Shown here piece by piece: positions 23,075 to 33,898 of a stretch of DNA of 64,000 bases (within the stretch, counting starts at the first letter, position 1; every line of letters begins with the position of its first letter). The DNA is from Dolomedes plantarius (taxonomy: Eukaryota; Arthropoda; Arachnida; Araneae; Dolomedidae). Location: assembly GCA_907164885.2 (NCBI GenBank), contig OU015490.1, forward strand, positions 204,109,661 through 204,173,660, written 5' to 3'. The notes beneath the pieces are model-generated. The model made no database searches. It had not been told where the DNA came from and worked only from the letters and a program-made list of their open reading frames with translations. Made by a program: the position numbers and the translations under genes.

Positions 23075-24191
23075 CATTCTCGTACTTGTATAGTACACCG
23101 TTTTTTACCGCGTAGTCTTCCTTGAGTCCTTGCTCGACTAAGGATTTTAACAACTGCTGGAGGCGCTCATCAATATTTTGCGCAGCTGCAATTTTAGCGG
23201 TAACTTCTCCCTGAGAATGAGTAATCATCATGACCGCGTTTCTACTCAGCTCGTCAACGTGCTTCATTTGCTGTCCAGTTCTGTGAACGACTTCGTATTC
23301 AAACTCTTCAAGAAGTAAAGCCCATCTCGCCACCTTGGGAGTTAGGTCTTTTTTTAACATAGTCTTCTGAAAAGCATCATAGTCCGTAATAATTTTGATT
23401 TTGGACCCCAGAAGATAGATCCTGAATTTTTTTATAGCTTGTACTATAGCTAAAACTTCAAGCTCATAACTGCATAGATTTTCTTGTTCGGGGGTCGTTT
23501 TTTTGCTCATGAAGTGTATGGGGTGTAATTGTCCATCACCAGATTTTTGGAGCAACACGGCGCCGAAGCCATGGCTGCTTGCGTCCGTATCCAATTCTAG
23601 TAGGGCTCCTTGTTTAAAAATGTGAAGAACAGGGCTTGTCGTCAAAAGTTCCTTCAGTCTGTTAAATGCTTCGTTTTGTTCAGTTCCGAATTTGAATTCT
23701 ACCCCGTCACGAAGGAGGTCACTCGGGGGTTTGGCAATTTTAGAGTAATTGGCAATAAATTTTCTGAAGTACCCCGTCAGACCCAAGAAGCTCTGAATTT
23801 GCTTTAAGGTTTTGGGCTCTGGAAAATTTTGAACCGCCAAAGTTTTATCAGGGGAGGGACGAATTGTACCATCCTCAATAATATACCCCAGAAATTCTAT
23901 TTTTCTTTTTAAAAACTGACATTTTTTAAAATTAATTTCCAAACCGTACTCCTTGGCTACTCCTAAAACGCGTTTCAACTTCTCTAAACCCTCTTCTTCA
24001 GTACGTGCCGGTATAATAAAGTCATCCATATACACAACAACAGTGTTATCCCGCATTAATTCCCTAAACACATTGTAAATGAATCTCTGAAATACACTTG
24101 GGGAGGTTGACAAACCAAAAGGAGTTTTCAAAAATTCGTAAAGACCAGCATGAGTAATAAAAGCCAAATATTTCGTGCACTGTTCCTGCAC
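23061..24191 (-). CDS. Gypsy reverse transcriptase / RNase H
   Basis: The frame opens inside the RT palm and holds the catalytic VYMDD motif at about residue 53, FLGLTGYFRKFI in the connection, and the RNase H start LDTDASSHG near residue 205. A late DELSRN motif follows. The last few residues are MITE-derived. The first RT portion (LCVDFRKLN...) lies in another frame upstream, so a frameshift near 24190 separates the two halves of the RT domain. As written, the enzyme is broken. Confidence 0.88.
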   Translation of the reverse strand: MQEQCTKYLAFITHAGLYEFLKTPFGLSTSPSVFQRFIYNVFRELMRDNTVVVYMDDFIIPARTEEEGLEKLKRVLGVAKEYGLEINFKKCQFLKRKIEFLGYIIEDGTIRPSPDKTLAVQNFPEPKTLKQIQSFLGLTGYFRKFIANYSKIAKPPSDLLRDGVEFKFGTEQNEAFNRLKELLTTSPVLHIFKQGALLELDTDASSHGFGAVLLQKSGDGQLHPIHFMSKKTTPEQENLCSYELEVLAIVQAIKKFRIYLLGSKIKIITDYDAFQKTMLKKDLTPKVARWALLLEEFEYEVVHRTGQQMKHVDELSRNAVMMITHSQGEVTAKIAAAQNIDERLQQLLKSLVEQGLKEDYAVKNGVLYKYENAEPD

Positions 24192-25524
24192 GGGAGCATG
24201 AAAAAAAACCGTTTTTCAAGTCTAACTTTGAGAAGACCTTTGCTTCACCCAAATGATCTAAAACTTCCTCCACTTGAGCCATTGGGAATGCATCTTTAAC
24301 TACTTTCTTATTTAACTTCCTGAAATCCACGCATAAATCAATATATTCTAGCTCGTTCTTGGCCGTACTATCCGATTTACTTTTCAGTCCTGATGCTATA
24401 TTTTCCCGTTTATTATATGAATTTCCACTTTTTTCAAAACGTTTAGGACAATTTCGCGCGAAATGAAATGATTCCCCTCTATCACCATAAACATAACAGA
24501 TTCTTTCGGAAATTCGCTCGACAGGGTTACTCAGTGATTCCTTAAAATTATATTGTGTTTTTTTAGAATAGTTTTTGTTAAAGCTAGACCTTTTGTTTAC
24601 TGTATTATCCACTCGCGTATTATTGACCTCGGCTAAAGACTTTCCTCTAGATGAATAATATAAATCACATTCTCTCCCTAATTCATTAGGCTTAAAAAAA
24701 TTTTTACCCTCCCGAATACTAATGTGCTCCCTAGTTTTAAAATCTAATGTATCATACAATTTGTCCGAAACTATAAGCTCACACAATTTCTTAAAATTAT
24801 CAACTTCCCTTAGCTGGCAATAGTAATCGAAAGTCGCACTTAAACGCGAAGAGAATTGAACGTGCGATTCATTAGAATTTCTCACCGCATTTTTAAAATT
24901 ACTTAAACAATCGCGTGGCGTTGGCTGAAGTTCTTTTAAAATTAACGCTTTTAATTTATCATAATCAGCAATTTCTTCTTCGGTAACGTAAGCTAGAACA
25001 TTGTTACCTTTTTCTCCTAATATGTTAATTAATACTTCCGATTTCAACTTAACGGGTACGTTTTTGGTACTAAAAGCTTTTTCAAGTGATTTGAAAAACA
25101 AATGCAGAGCTTCTGGTCTCTCAGGGACAGCTATTGTTAATGTTTTGACACTTCTAATCAAAGTCTCTAAATTATCCGATTCTGGTTCAGACTCTCTAAG
25201 CACAGAATGATCTGAAATTTCACTCGTACTAGGTGACTGTAGTTTCAGTTTTTGAAGCTCAATCTCCTTCTCGAGTCGGGATAATTTTATCTTTTCAAGT
25301 TCAATTTGTGACTGCTCTGCAGCGGTTTTATCTTTTTCATCCTCCACGATCGATTTTATAGTACTGCGCACAAATTCAGGGTCGGTTTTGAAAATGTCAG
25401 AACTTTCAATCAAAGTTTTGATTTCTACTACTTTCGCTTCAGCCGGCACCGTCTGGCCAAGCTCTGCAGCGACTACCCTCAATTCTTGATTTTTTAAATT
25501 ACTAAGCATGCTCATGATGTTCAT
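24064..25524 (-). pseudogene. Gypsy Gag fused by deletion to RT start
   Basis: A 486-residue frame. About residues 1-120 are helical and charged, followed by a capsid-like region with ALHLFFKSLEKAF. A degenerate zinc knuckle near residue 345 (CYVYGDRGES..HFARNC) has its second Cys replaced by Tyr. After a serine-rich linker the frame jumps directly to RT motifs (LCVDFRKLN ... FSKLDLKNGFF). The protease domain is therefore absent, and Gag is joined in frame to RT by an internal deletion. The final 35 or so residues are out-of-frame sequence. Whether the fusion is ever expressed is unknown. Confidence 0.8.
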
Positions 25525-25593
25525 AAAAATTGTACCTTACTTTTGCTTTCAAAGATGCCGTTAGTCCATCCGGCTCGGGCCCTCTAAATTTCC

Positions 25594-25826
25594 TGTGGGG
25601 TGTGCTGGAACTGAGGAACGACGCCTTCATACACACTCACAGGGTTTATTTTATCACAAGACACAAGACACTTAAACATATAATATAATGAAATGAGGTT
25701 TCTTAGCTCCTACTCGAACAAAGCGATCTCTCCTCCGCGAGAGCGTACTTCCAACTCTCGTCTTTCGTCTTCAAACAGGAAGTGGTGGGAGGGCCCTCTA
25801 GCGGCTAAAAGTAACTCGCTCCCACA
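25594..25826 (-). repeat. Gypsy 5' LTR (233 bp)
   Basis: The same length as the partner LTR, with two substitutions. The internal sequence next to it on the minus strand reads GGAAATTTAGAGGGCCCGAG and should contain the primer-binding site, but no tRNA match was assigned. Confidence 0.95.
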
Positions 25827-25928
25827 TATATTTATAATAAATACGACAATCAATATATACAATTGATGTAACGGATTCTGTTCTTGGCTTTTGCTTTGAG
25901 CGGACGTATTTTGGTGAGCGTCAGTATT

Positions 25929-27554
25929 ATGACGAACGCTACTATGGATTGCGACTTACCCTCGTTTTCGGAGACCGGCTATTCACATCTTGATCCTGAT
26001 AACTTCGACATCACGGAACTTACTAACTGCCTCTATACCATCAAAGCCTACATTCCGGCTGGTAGATTCAAAGATTCTGCCAATACTTTTGAACTGATTT
26101 ACGGTACGACAGACAAATTCATCAAGGACTATCACGATGCATCTGGGATTCAACAGGACCAAATCCTCATCAAACTTAAAGGTATGTGGAAATACTTTGT
26201 TGCCTTTTTACAACGGCCCACTCCAGAAACTTTAAATTCTCTAACAGAAGTACTGAGCTTTCATAATTCTAACTTCCATATGAAAAATAGCAAATCTAAA
26301 CGTAATAATGACAATAATGAGCCACGGGTCAAGCGAGTTGCGCGTGAAGACCTCTTATCAATAGCAAAATCTAATGCCTTGGAAACAAGGAATAAATTTG
26401 ATCCTATCGGTGATGATGGGTCTGATGTCGAAGTTGATAATCTTGATGATCCCATTCCCCGGGAACCCAAACCTGAACCTTTTTTCATAAAAATGGTACC
26501 AAACTATCACAAAATTATTGACACTATTAAAAATCTAATTAACGTTGATCTACCAAAGACTGTTTCGGGCAAATTTGTCAAAATTACTCCTATAACTATT
26601 GAACAATTCAGAACGATACAAAGGTATCTGGTCCAAAGCAAAATTGAATTTTTCGGAAAAAACCCAAAGAGTGAAAGGCCCCTCAAAATTCTAATTAAGG
26701 GTATCCCTTGTGACATTCCCATTGAGGAAGTCAAATCCGAATTAACTAATCTTAATTTTCAAGTGAATAGAGTGTCCCAACTAAAAAAATTTAAAACCAA
26801 GGAGCCCCTACCCATCTTTCTTTGCCACCTTAGGCAAACGGAAAATATAAAAGATATATATGAATGCAGGAATTTCCTTGGATTTGTGGTTCGTATTGAG
26901 GCCTACAAATTCAAGGGAACAAAACAGTGCTTTAATTGTCAAAAATTTCACCATAGCAGTGAAGTCTGCCTGCTTCAAGCCGTTTGTATGAAATGTGCTG
27001 GTGCTCATGCATCTATTAACTGCACCAAATCCAGGGACACCCCAGCCATCTGCGCCAATTGCGGCGGTGACCATCCGGCCAATTTTCGGGGATGTAGTGC
27101 TCATCCCGAACAAGTGAAATACCGTAGAAAACAAATCCAAACTATCAAGGAAGCAGCAAGAGCTGGTAATTACCCCCCTCAACTTGTTGTGCCCACTAAT
27201 TCCGGAAATATGTTCACTAATAAACCCGTAACACCCAACATTTCTTTCAGTCAAATTGTTAATCAAAATTCAGCATCCCGTCCCCCATCCGGTAATGACA
27301 CACATAATAAACCTGAAACTATTCAAAATTCTATTAATAATCCTCAAACCACTAGTGAGCAGCCCTTGGGAAACCTTGACAGCTCTCTAGATAAACTTCT
27401 CAAAATCAGAGATGTTCTGAAAGAAATCAGAAATCTATGTAACGACCTAAACATCAAAGACTTTCAAAGTCTCATTAACTCCTTAAACTCTACCTCATTA
27501 AATTCAGTACTTTCTGCTGCCTCAAACGAGACAGCCAACCTTGTTGCCCCTTAA
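25929..27554 (+). CDS. J1 ORF1: Jockey-type nucleic-acid-binding Gag-like protein
   Basis: The first ATG in frame is at 25929. The frame also stays open upstream to the element's 5' end without an ATG. About 541 residues. A PRE_C2HC-like region (RPLKILIKGIP ... NRVSQLKKF ... PLPIFLCHLR) precedes three zinc knuckles: CFNC..H....C (from about residue 333), CMKC...H....C and CANC...H......C. This order is diagnostic of Jockey/X-element ORF1 proteins, which bind the element RNA. A polar, Asn/Pro-rich region and a C-terminal helix follow. The stop TAA (27552-27554) is in the same frame as ORF2. Confidence 0.92.
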   Translation: MTNATMDCDLPSFSETGYSHLDPDNFDITELTNCLYTIKAYIPAGRFKDSANTFELIYGTTDKFIKDYHDASGIQQDQILIKLKGMWKYFVAFLQRPTPETLNSLTEVLSFHNSNFHMKNSKSKRNNDNNEPRVKRVAREDLLSIAKSNALETRNKFDPIGDDGSDVEVDNLDDPIPREPKPEPFFIKMVPNYHKIIDTIKNLINVDLPKTVSGKFVKITPITIEQFRTIQRYLVQSKIEFFGKNPKSERPLKILIKGIPCDIPIEEVKSELTNLNFQVNRVSQLKKFKTKEPLPIFLCHLRQTENIKDIYECRNFLGFVVRIEAYKFKGTKQCFNCQKFHHSSEVCLLQAVCMKCAGAHASINCTKSRDTPAICANCGGDHPANFRGCSAHPEQVKYRRKQIQTIKEAARAGNYPPQLVVPTNSGNMFTNKPVTPNISFSQIVNQNSASRPPSGNDTHNKPETIQNSINNPQTTSEQPLGNLDSSLDKLLKIRDVLKEIRNLCNDLNIKDFQSLINSLNSTSLNSVLSAASNETANLVAP

Positions 27555-30274
27555 TTCACTCCCTCTAATTCTCCCATTATTTCTGTTCTGAGCTGGAATG
27601 CTAACGGCTTGGGTACACGCATTCATGAGCTACGGGAGTTTGTCATTCAGAATCCCGTAGATCTCATTTTGGTACAGGAACTAAAATCCAATACTCCTAG
27701 ATCCCTTAAAATTCAAAATTATAATCTTTACTTCACCCCCCGTCTTGACCCTAGCAATAATTCCCCCCTTCGTTTTGGTGGTACGGCGATCTATGTGAAA
27801 AGAAATATTAAACATAATCATTTGCCTAGTCTTAATTTACATACTTTAGAAAATACCATTGTTAAAATTTGGATCAATAACCACACAACTTTAACTATTG
27901 TCTCTACCTACCTTCGGGTCATGAATGGCAGGCCTATTACCAATGAACTTGATCAGCTTTTTAATCTGGATCACAATGTTATCCTCTTTGGCGACTTCAA
28001 TGCCCACCACCCACGCTGGAATCCGCATAATAATCCCACCACTAATAGCTATGGTAAAGAAATTAACTCCTATTCCATTAATAATTCTGTTGATATTGCC
28101 TTCCCTCTTCACCCCACTAGATTTGGCCTCTCTGGCTCTCAGTCCACTATCGATTTTGCTCTACTTAATAATATAGCCTTTCCTTATGATATTAATACTA
28201 TTGTTGATCTCTCCTCTGATCACTTGCCTGTCAAACTTGACCTAAACTGTAACCCCTTGCTTCCAAAAATTCTCCCTCCTTCCCATATTAACTGGCAATC
28301 CTACACTAAGTATGTTGCTAACTCTCCCCCACCCTTTAACTCCATTAACAATTCTGCTGACATAGATCTTGCTGTTACCTCCATTACAAATACTATCCAA
28401 AATGCCCTTGAGTCTGCTAAGGTTCATTCCCCCATACATCATTACCATAAATTGCCGCAGTATATTGTCGATCTCATTAAATATAGGAATAATGCTAGGA
28501 AATCCTGGCAACACACTCAAGACCCCAATATCTACAGTATCTATAAAGCTCTTAATACTCAAGTTAAAAACAAAATCAAAAATTTCAAGAATAATAAATG
28601 GAAGGAATTTATTGAATCCTTAGCCCCTAGTGACAATTCCATCTGGCAATACCTTAAAAGAATTAGAAGACCTTACAAGCCCCTTCCCACTTTTAATACT
28701 AATAATGGTACCCTCACTAACGATATTGATAAAATAGAAGCCTTAGCCAATAACTATGAAACCCAATTTAACCCTCATGCCAGTGTGTTCTGCCCTAGCA
28801 CTATCGATAAAGTTTACGACACCCTTAATAAATTTAATAACAACAACCACGATAGTGAGATTGAAAATACTAATATTAACGAAGTCATTAATGCTATTAA
28901 TTCCTTCCCTAATCGTAAAGCCCCTGGTCAAGACGGTATCAATAATAACGCTCTTAAAAATCTCCCTCTTCAATATGCCGATTACCTTACTGAGTTAATT
29001 AATTGTATTTTTAAATTTAAGTATTTTCCAATTGCTTGGAAATCCGCCAATATCTTTCCTATTCATAAACCTGGTGAGGATCCCTCCCTTCCTAAAAATT
29101 ATAGGCCTATTAGTCTGCTTACTTCTCTTTCAAAGTTGACTGAGCATATTTTCTGCACTCGTCTTCATAACTTTATTAATGACAATAATATCCTTAATAA
29201 TGCACAATTTGGTTTTAGACCCAAGCACTCTACCTCTCATCAGCTGCTTCGCGTCTCTGAGTTCATCCATGATGGACTTCAGAACCGAATGCAGACTGGT
29301 GCAGTATTTTTTGACATACTTAAAGCTTTCGATACTGTTTGGCACAGTGGCCTTATCTATAAATTAATTAAATTTAAAATTCCTGCTGCCCTTATTAAAT
29401 TTATCCAATCTTATCTCACTGACAGAACTTTTGCGGTCTGCTATTCTGGAAATACATCTTCTCTTCGCCCTATTAATGCTGGTATTCCTCAAGGTTCTAA
29501 ATTAGGTCCGGTGCTTTTTTCCCTTTTCATTAACGACATTCCATCTACCCCGAACACCACTCTTGCCCTCTACGCTGATGACACAGCAATTCTCGCTCAA
29601 AATCACAATATTAAATTCATGCATCTCTACCTTCAACGACATATAACTATCCTCGAACGTTGGTTCGATAAATGGCGTATCAAATTAAACCCTTCTAAAA
29701 CTAAAGCCATCTTCTTCTCTTACAGTAGAATCCCCCTCCCCCTGTAAATGTCTGTGGCCAGCTCATTCACTTTGAAAGAGAAATTAAATACCTTGGTATC
29801 TTCTTGGATAGTAAATTAACTTGGAAAAAGAATATTAATAATAACATCTGTAAATTCTTTAAAGCGCGTAAAGACATTGCCCACCTTCTGTACCATAATG
29901 AGATGAGTATAGATAATAAACTTTTGCTCTATAAAACTGTCCTTAGACCTATACTCCTCTATGCTGCGCCTGTTTGGGGGTCTGCGGCTTCCAGCCATAT
30001 TCAGAAATTACAAATTACCCAAAACAAAACTTTACGGTTAATTACCAAAGCCTGCAGGTACAAAAATAATTATTCCATTCATAAAGACTTAAATATCGAT
30101 CCTATCCGCCTTGCTATTGTTAAACTCGCCACTAATTTCTTTGCTAATATCCATTCAGTACCTAATGAAGACCTTGCTAATCTTCCCGATTATGACAATA
30201 GACTATTCTCACGCAGGCCTCGCGCTACTCTTGTACTATGTACAGGAATTAACTCCAATACCTCCTTTCCCTAA
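27555..30274 (+). pseudogene. J1 ORF2: endonuclease/reverse transcriptase with one frameshift
   Basis: The frame follows the ORF1 TAA directly, with VLSWNANGLGTR opening the APE endonuclease. There is no ATG before the endonuclease core. Numbered from 27609: GDFNAHHPRW is near residue 127 and SSDHLPVKLD near 201. The RT has FFDILKAFDTVWH near 567, GIPQGSKLGP near 625 and catalytic YADD near 655. A C run one base shorter than in J2 (about 29730-29745) causes a stop at 29745-29747. The rest of the protein continues in another frame to 30274. Confidence 0.9.
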
Positions 30275-31178
30275 ATTTCCCTTAATTGCTCTTATTTTTC
30301 TCTAAACTTAACCATAAAATCTTATTTTTCTGCCTGCTGATCCCCCTGTACAATTATTTCTCTAGGATTGTGAACCTTATTTCTTCAGCCAATCCCCTTG
30401 CGAGCTCTGTGTGGCTCTAATCCATTCACTTTCCTCCTTTCGGCCCCATGCATGGACATGGACATGGACAGAAGAACTTCGTGAGGTACCCAGTGGGCCT
30501 GAAAGGCCCATCACCCTCGGTATGAGTATGCGGAAAACTGTTGCTTTTTACAAATGGCCCAAAGATATGAATAATAGGGAAAAAAAAAATATATATATAT
30601 ATATGAAAATATATATATAAGATTAAAATAAAATTAATTATATTTAAGTAATTAATAAGTTAAATTAAGAGTGAGATGAAAACAAAAAATTTATTATGAC
30701 TATTGAATTAAAACAAGAAAGAGAAATTACTAACAAGAAAACTCAAAGTTACAAGTAGTAGCAGCGAAGGTCAGCGAGTTGAAACAAAATGCAAGGCCGG
30801 GAAGAGATCCCGCGCAAGATAATTAAGTAATTAGGCTGTAATGGGTGGATACAGCAGTAAAAATAGTAAGGAGATGATGAATTTGATAATCGAAGAAGGG
30901 AGAAAAGCGATTGGCCGAGAGCCCAGAAAAGCTCGAAGCTGATTGGACGAAGAAATAAGGTCCAGGATCTTCTAAGAAAAACTACCCAAGTGAGGCAGCA
31001 AGCATGGGGCCGAAAGGAGGAAAGTGAATGGATTAGAGCCACACAGAGCTCGCAAGGGGATTGGCTGAAGAAATAAGGTTCACAATCTTAGAGAAATAAT
31101 TGTACAGGGGGATCAGCAGGCAGAAAAATAAGATTTTATGGTTAAGTTTTGAGAAAAATAAGAGCAATTAAGGGAATT

Positions 31179-33898
31179 TTAGGGAAAGGAGGTATTGGAA
31201 TTAATTCCTGTACATAGTACAAGAGTAGCGCGAGGCCTGCGTGAGAAAAGTCTATTGTCATAATCGGGAAGATTAGCAAGGTCTTCATTAGGTACAGAAT
31301 GGATATTAGCAAAGAAATTAGTGGCGAGTTTAACTATTGCAAGGCGGATAGGATCGATATTTAAGTCTTTATGAATGGAATAATTATTTTTGTACCTGCA
31401 GGCTTTGGTAATTAACCGTAAAGTTTTGTTTTGGGTAGTTTGTAATTTCTGAATATGGCTGGAAGCCGCAGACCCCCAAACAGGCGCAACATAGAGGAGT
31501 ATAGGTCTAAGGACAGTTTTATAGAGCAAAAGTTTATTATCTATACTCATCTCATTATGGTACAGAAGGTGGGCAATGTCTTTACGCGCTTTAAAGAATT
31601 TACAGATGTTATTATTAATATTCTTTTTCCAAGTTAATTTACTATCCAAGAAGATACCAAGATATTTAATTTCTCTTTCAAAGTGAATGAGCTGGCCACA
31701 TACATTTACAGGGGGAGGGGGGATTCTACTGTAAGAGAAGAAGATGGCTTTAGTTTTAGTAGGGTTTAATTTGATACGCCATTTATCGAACCAACGTTCG
31801 AGGATAGTGATATGTCGTTGAAGGTAGAGATGCATGAATTTAATATTGTGATTTTGAGCGAGAATTGCTGTGTCATCAGCGTAGAGGGCAAGAGTGGTAT
31901 TCGGGGTAGATGGAATGTCGTTAATGAAAAGGGAAAAAAGCACCGGACCTAATTTAGAACCTTGAGGAATACCAGCATTAATAGGGCGAAGAGAAGATGT
32001 ATTACCAGAATAGCAGACTGCAAAAGTTCTGTCAGTGAGATAAGATTGGATAAATTTAATAAGGGCAGCAGGAATTTTAAATTTAATTAATTTATAGATA
32101 AGGCCACTGTGCCAAACAGTATCGAAAGCTTTAAGTATGTCAAAAAAGACTGCACCAGTCTGCATTCGGTTCTGAAGTCCATCATGGATGAACTCAGAGA
32201 CGCGAAGCAGCTGATGAGAGGTAGAGTGCTTGGGTCTAAAACCAAATTGTGCATTATTAAGGATGTTATTGTCATTAATAAAGTTATGAAGACGAGTGCA
32301 GAAAATATGCTCAGTCAACTTTGAAAGAGAAGTAAGCAGACTAATAGGCCTATAATTTTTAGGAAGGGAGGGGTCCTCACCAGGTTTATGAATAGGAAAG
32401 ATATTGGCGGATTTCCAAGCAAGTGGAAAATACTTAAATTTAAAAATACAATTAATTAACTCAGTAAGGTAATCGGCATATTGAAGAGGGAGATTTTTAA
32501 GAGCGTTATTATTGATACCGTCTTGACCAGGGGCTTTACGATTAGGGAGGGAATTAATAGCACTAATGACTTCGTTAATATTAGTATTTTCAATCTCACT
32601 ATCGTGGTTGTTGTTATTAAATTTATTAAGGGTGTCGTAAACTTTATCGATAGTGCTAGGGCAGAACACACTGGCATGAGGGTTAAATTGGGTTTCATAG
32701 TTATTGGCTAAGGCTTCAATTTTATCAATATCGTTAGTGAGGGTACCATTATTAGTATTGAAAGTGGGAAGGGGCTTGTAAGGTCTTCTAATTCTTTTAA
32801 GGTATTGCCAGATGGAATTGTCACTAGGGGCTAAGGATTCAATAAATTCCTTCCATTTATTATTCTTGAAATTTTTGATTTTGTTTTTAACTTGAGTATT
32901 AAGAGCTTTATAGATACTGTAGATATTGGGGTCTTGGGTGTGTTGCCAGGATTTCCTAGCATTATTCCTATATTTAATGAGATCGACAATATACTGCGGC
33001 AATTTATGGTAATGATGAATGGGGGAATGGACCTTAGCAGACTCAAGGGCATTTTGGATAGTATTTGTAATGGAGGTAACAGCAAGATCTATGTCAGCAG
33101 AATTGTTAATGGAGTTAAAGGGTGGGGGAGAGTTAGCAACATACTTAGTGTAGGATTGCCAGTTAATATGGGAAGGAGGGAGAATTTTTGGAAGCAAGGG
33201 GTTACAATTTAGGTCAAGTTTGACAGGCAAGTGATCGGAGGAGAGATCAACAATAGTATTAATATCATAAGGAAAGGCTATATTATTAAGTAGAGCAAAA
33301 TCGATAGTGGACTGAGAGCCAGAGAGGCCAAATCTAGTGGGGTGAAGAGGGAAGGCAATATCAACAGAATTATTAATGGAATAGGAGTTAATTTCTTTAC
33401 CATAGCTATTAGTGGTGGGATTATTATGCGGATTCCAGCGTGGGTGGTGGGCATTGAAGTCGCCAAAGAGGATAACATTGTGATCCAGATTAAATAGCTG
33501 ATCAAGTTCATTGGTAATAGGCCTGCCATTCATGACCCGAAGGTAGGTAGAGACAATAGTTAAAGTTGTGTGGTTATTGATCCAAATTTTAACAATGGTA
33601 TTTTCTAAGGTATGTAAATTAAGACTAGGCAAATGATTATGTTTAATATTTCTTTTCACATAGATCGCCGTACCACCAAAACGAAGGGTGAATTATTGCT
33701 AGGGTCAAGACGGGGGGTGAAGTAAAGATTATAATTTTGAATTTTAAGGGATCTAGGAGTATTGGATTTTAGTTCCTGTACCAAAATGAGATCTACGGGA
33801 TTCTGAATGACAAACTCCCGTAGCTCATGAATGCGTGTACCCAAGCCGTTAGCATTCCAGCTCAGAACAGAAATTATGGGAGAATTAGAGGGAGTGAA
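31179..33898 (-). pseudogene. J2 ORF2: endonuclease/reverse transcriptase, one frameshift in the endonuclease
   Basis: The frame continues after the ORF1 TAA. It reads to about 33660, where one base is missing relative to J1 (TCACCCTTCG against TCCCCCCTTCG). The remainder, 826 codons to 31179, is open and includes the rest of the endonuclease, the complete RT with YADD, and the C-terminal Cys/His-poor tail. J1 and J2 carry different single-base lesions in ORF2, so their common source was probably intact. Confidence 0.9.

Larger units (their letters stand above)
21446..25826 (-). mobile_element. Ty3/Gypsy LTR retrotransposon, internally deleted (4.4 kb)
   Basis: Two direct LTRs of 233 bp (21446-21678 and 25594-25826) differ at only two positions, so the insertion is young. 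Both run TGTG...CACA. TATA lies outside both ends, but the AT-rich target makes the duplication ambiguous. Gag, RT/RNase H and integrase follow in Ty3/Gypsy order on the minus strand. The protease and the first part of RT are missing, and a hAT MITE splits pol, so this copy is non-autonomous. Confidence 0.92.

Noticed and set aside
21446..25826. Endogenous retrovirus with an envelope gene
   Set aside because: Only Gag, RT/RNase H and integrase are visible. No env frame lies between integrase and the 3' LTR, so it is a plain Ty3/Gypsy retrotransposon.
25884..25928. Start of J1 ORF1 at 25884
   Set aside because: The codon there is TTG. The first ATG is at 25929 and a second at 25944, and J3 aligns with that region.
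27609..27611. Start of J1 ORF2 at 27609
   Set aside because: The codon is TTG and lies inside the conserved LSWNANGLGTR motif of the endonuclease, so the functional frame must begin earlier.
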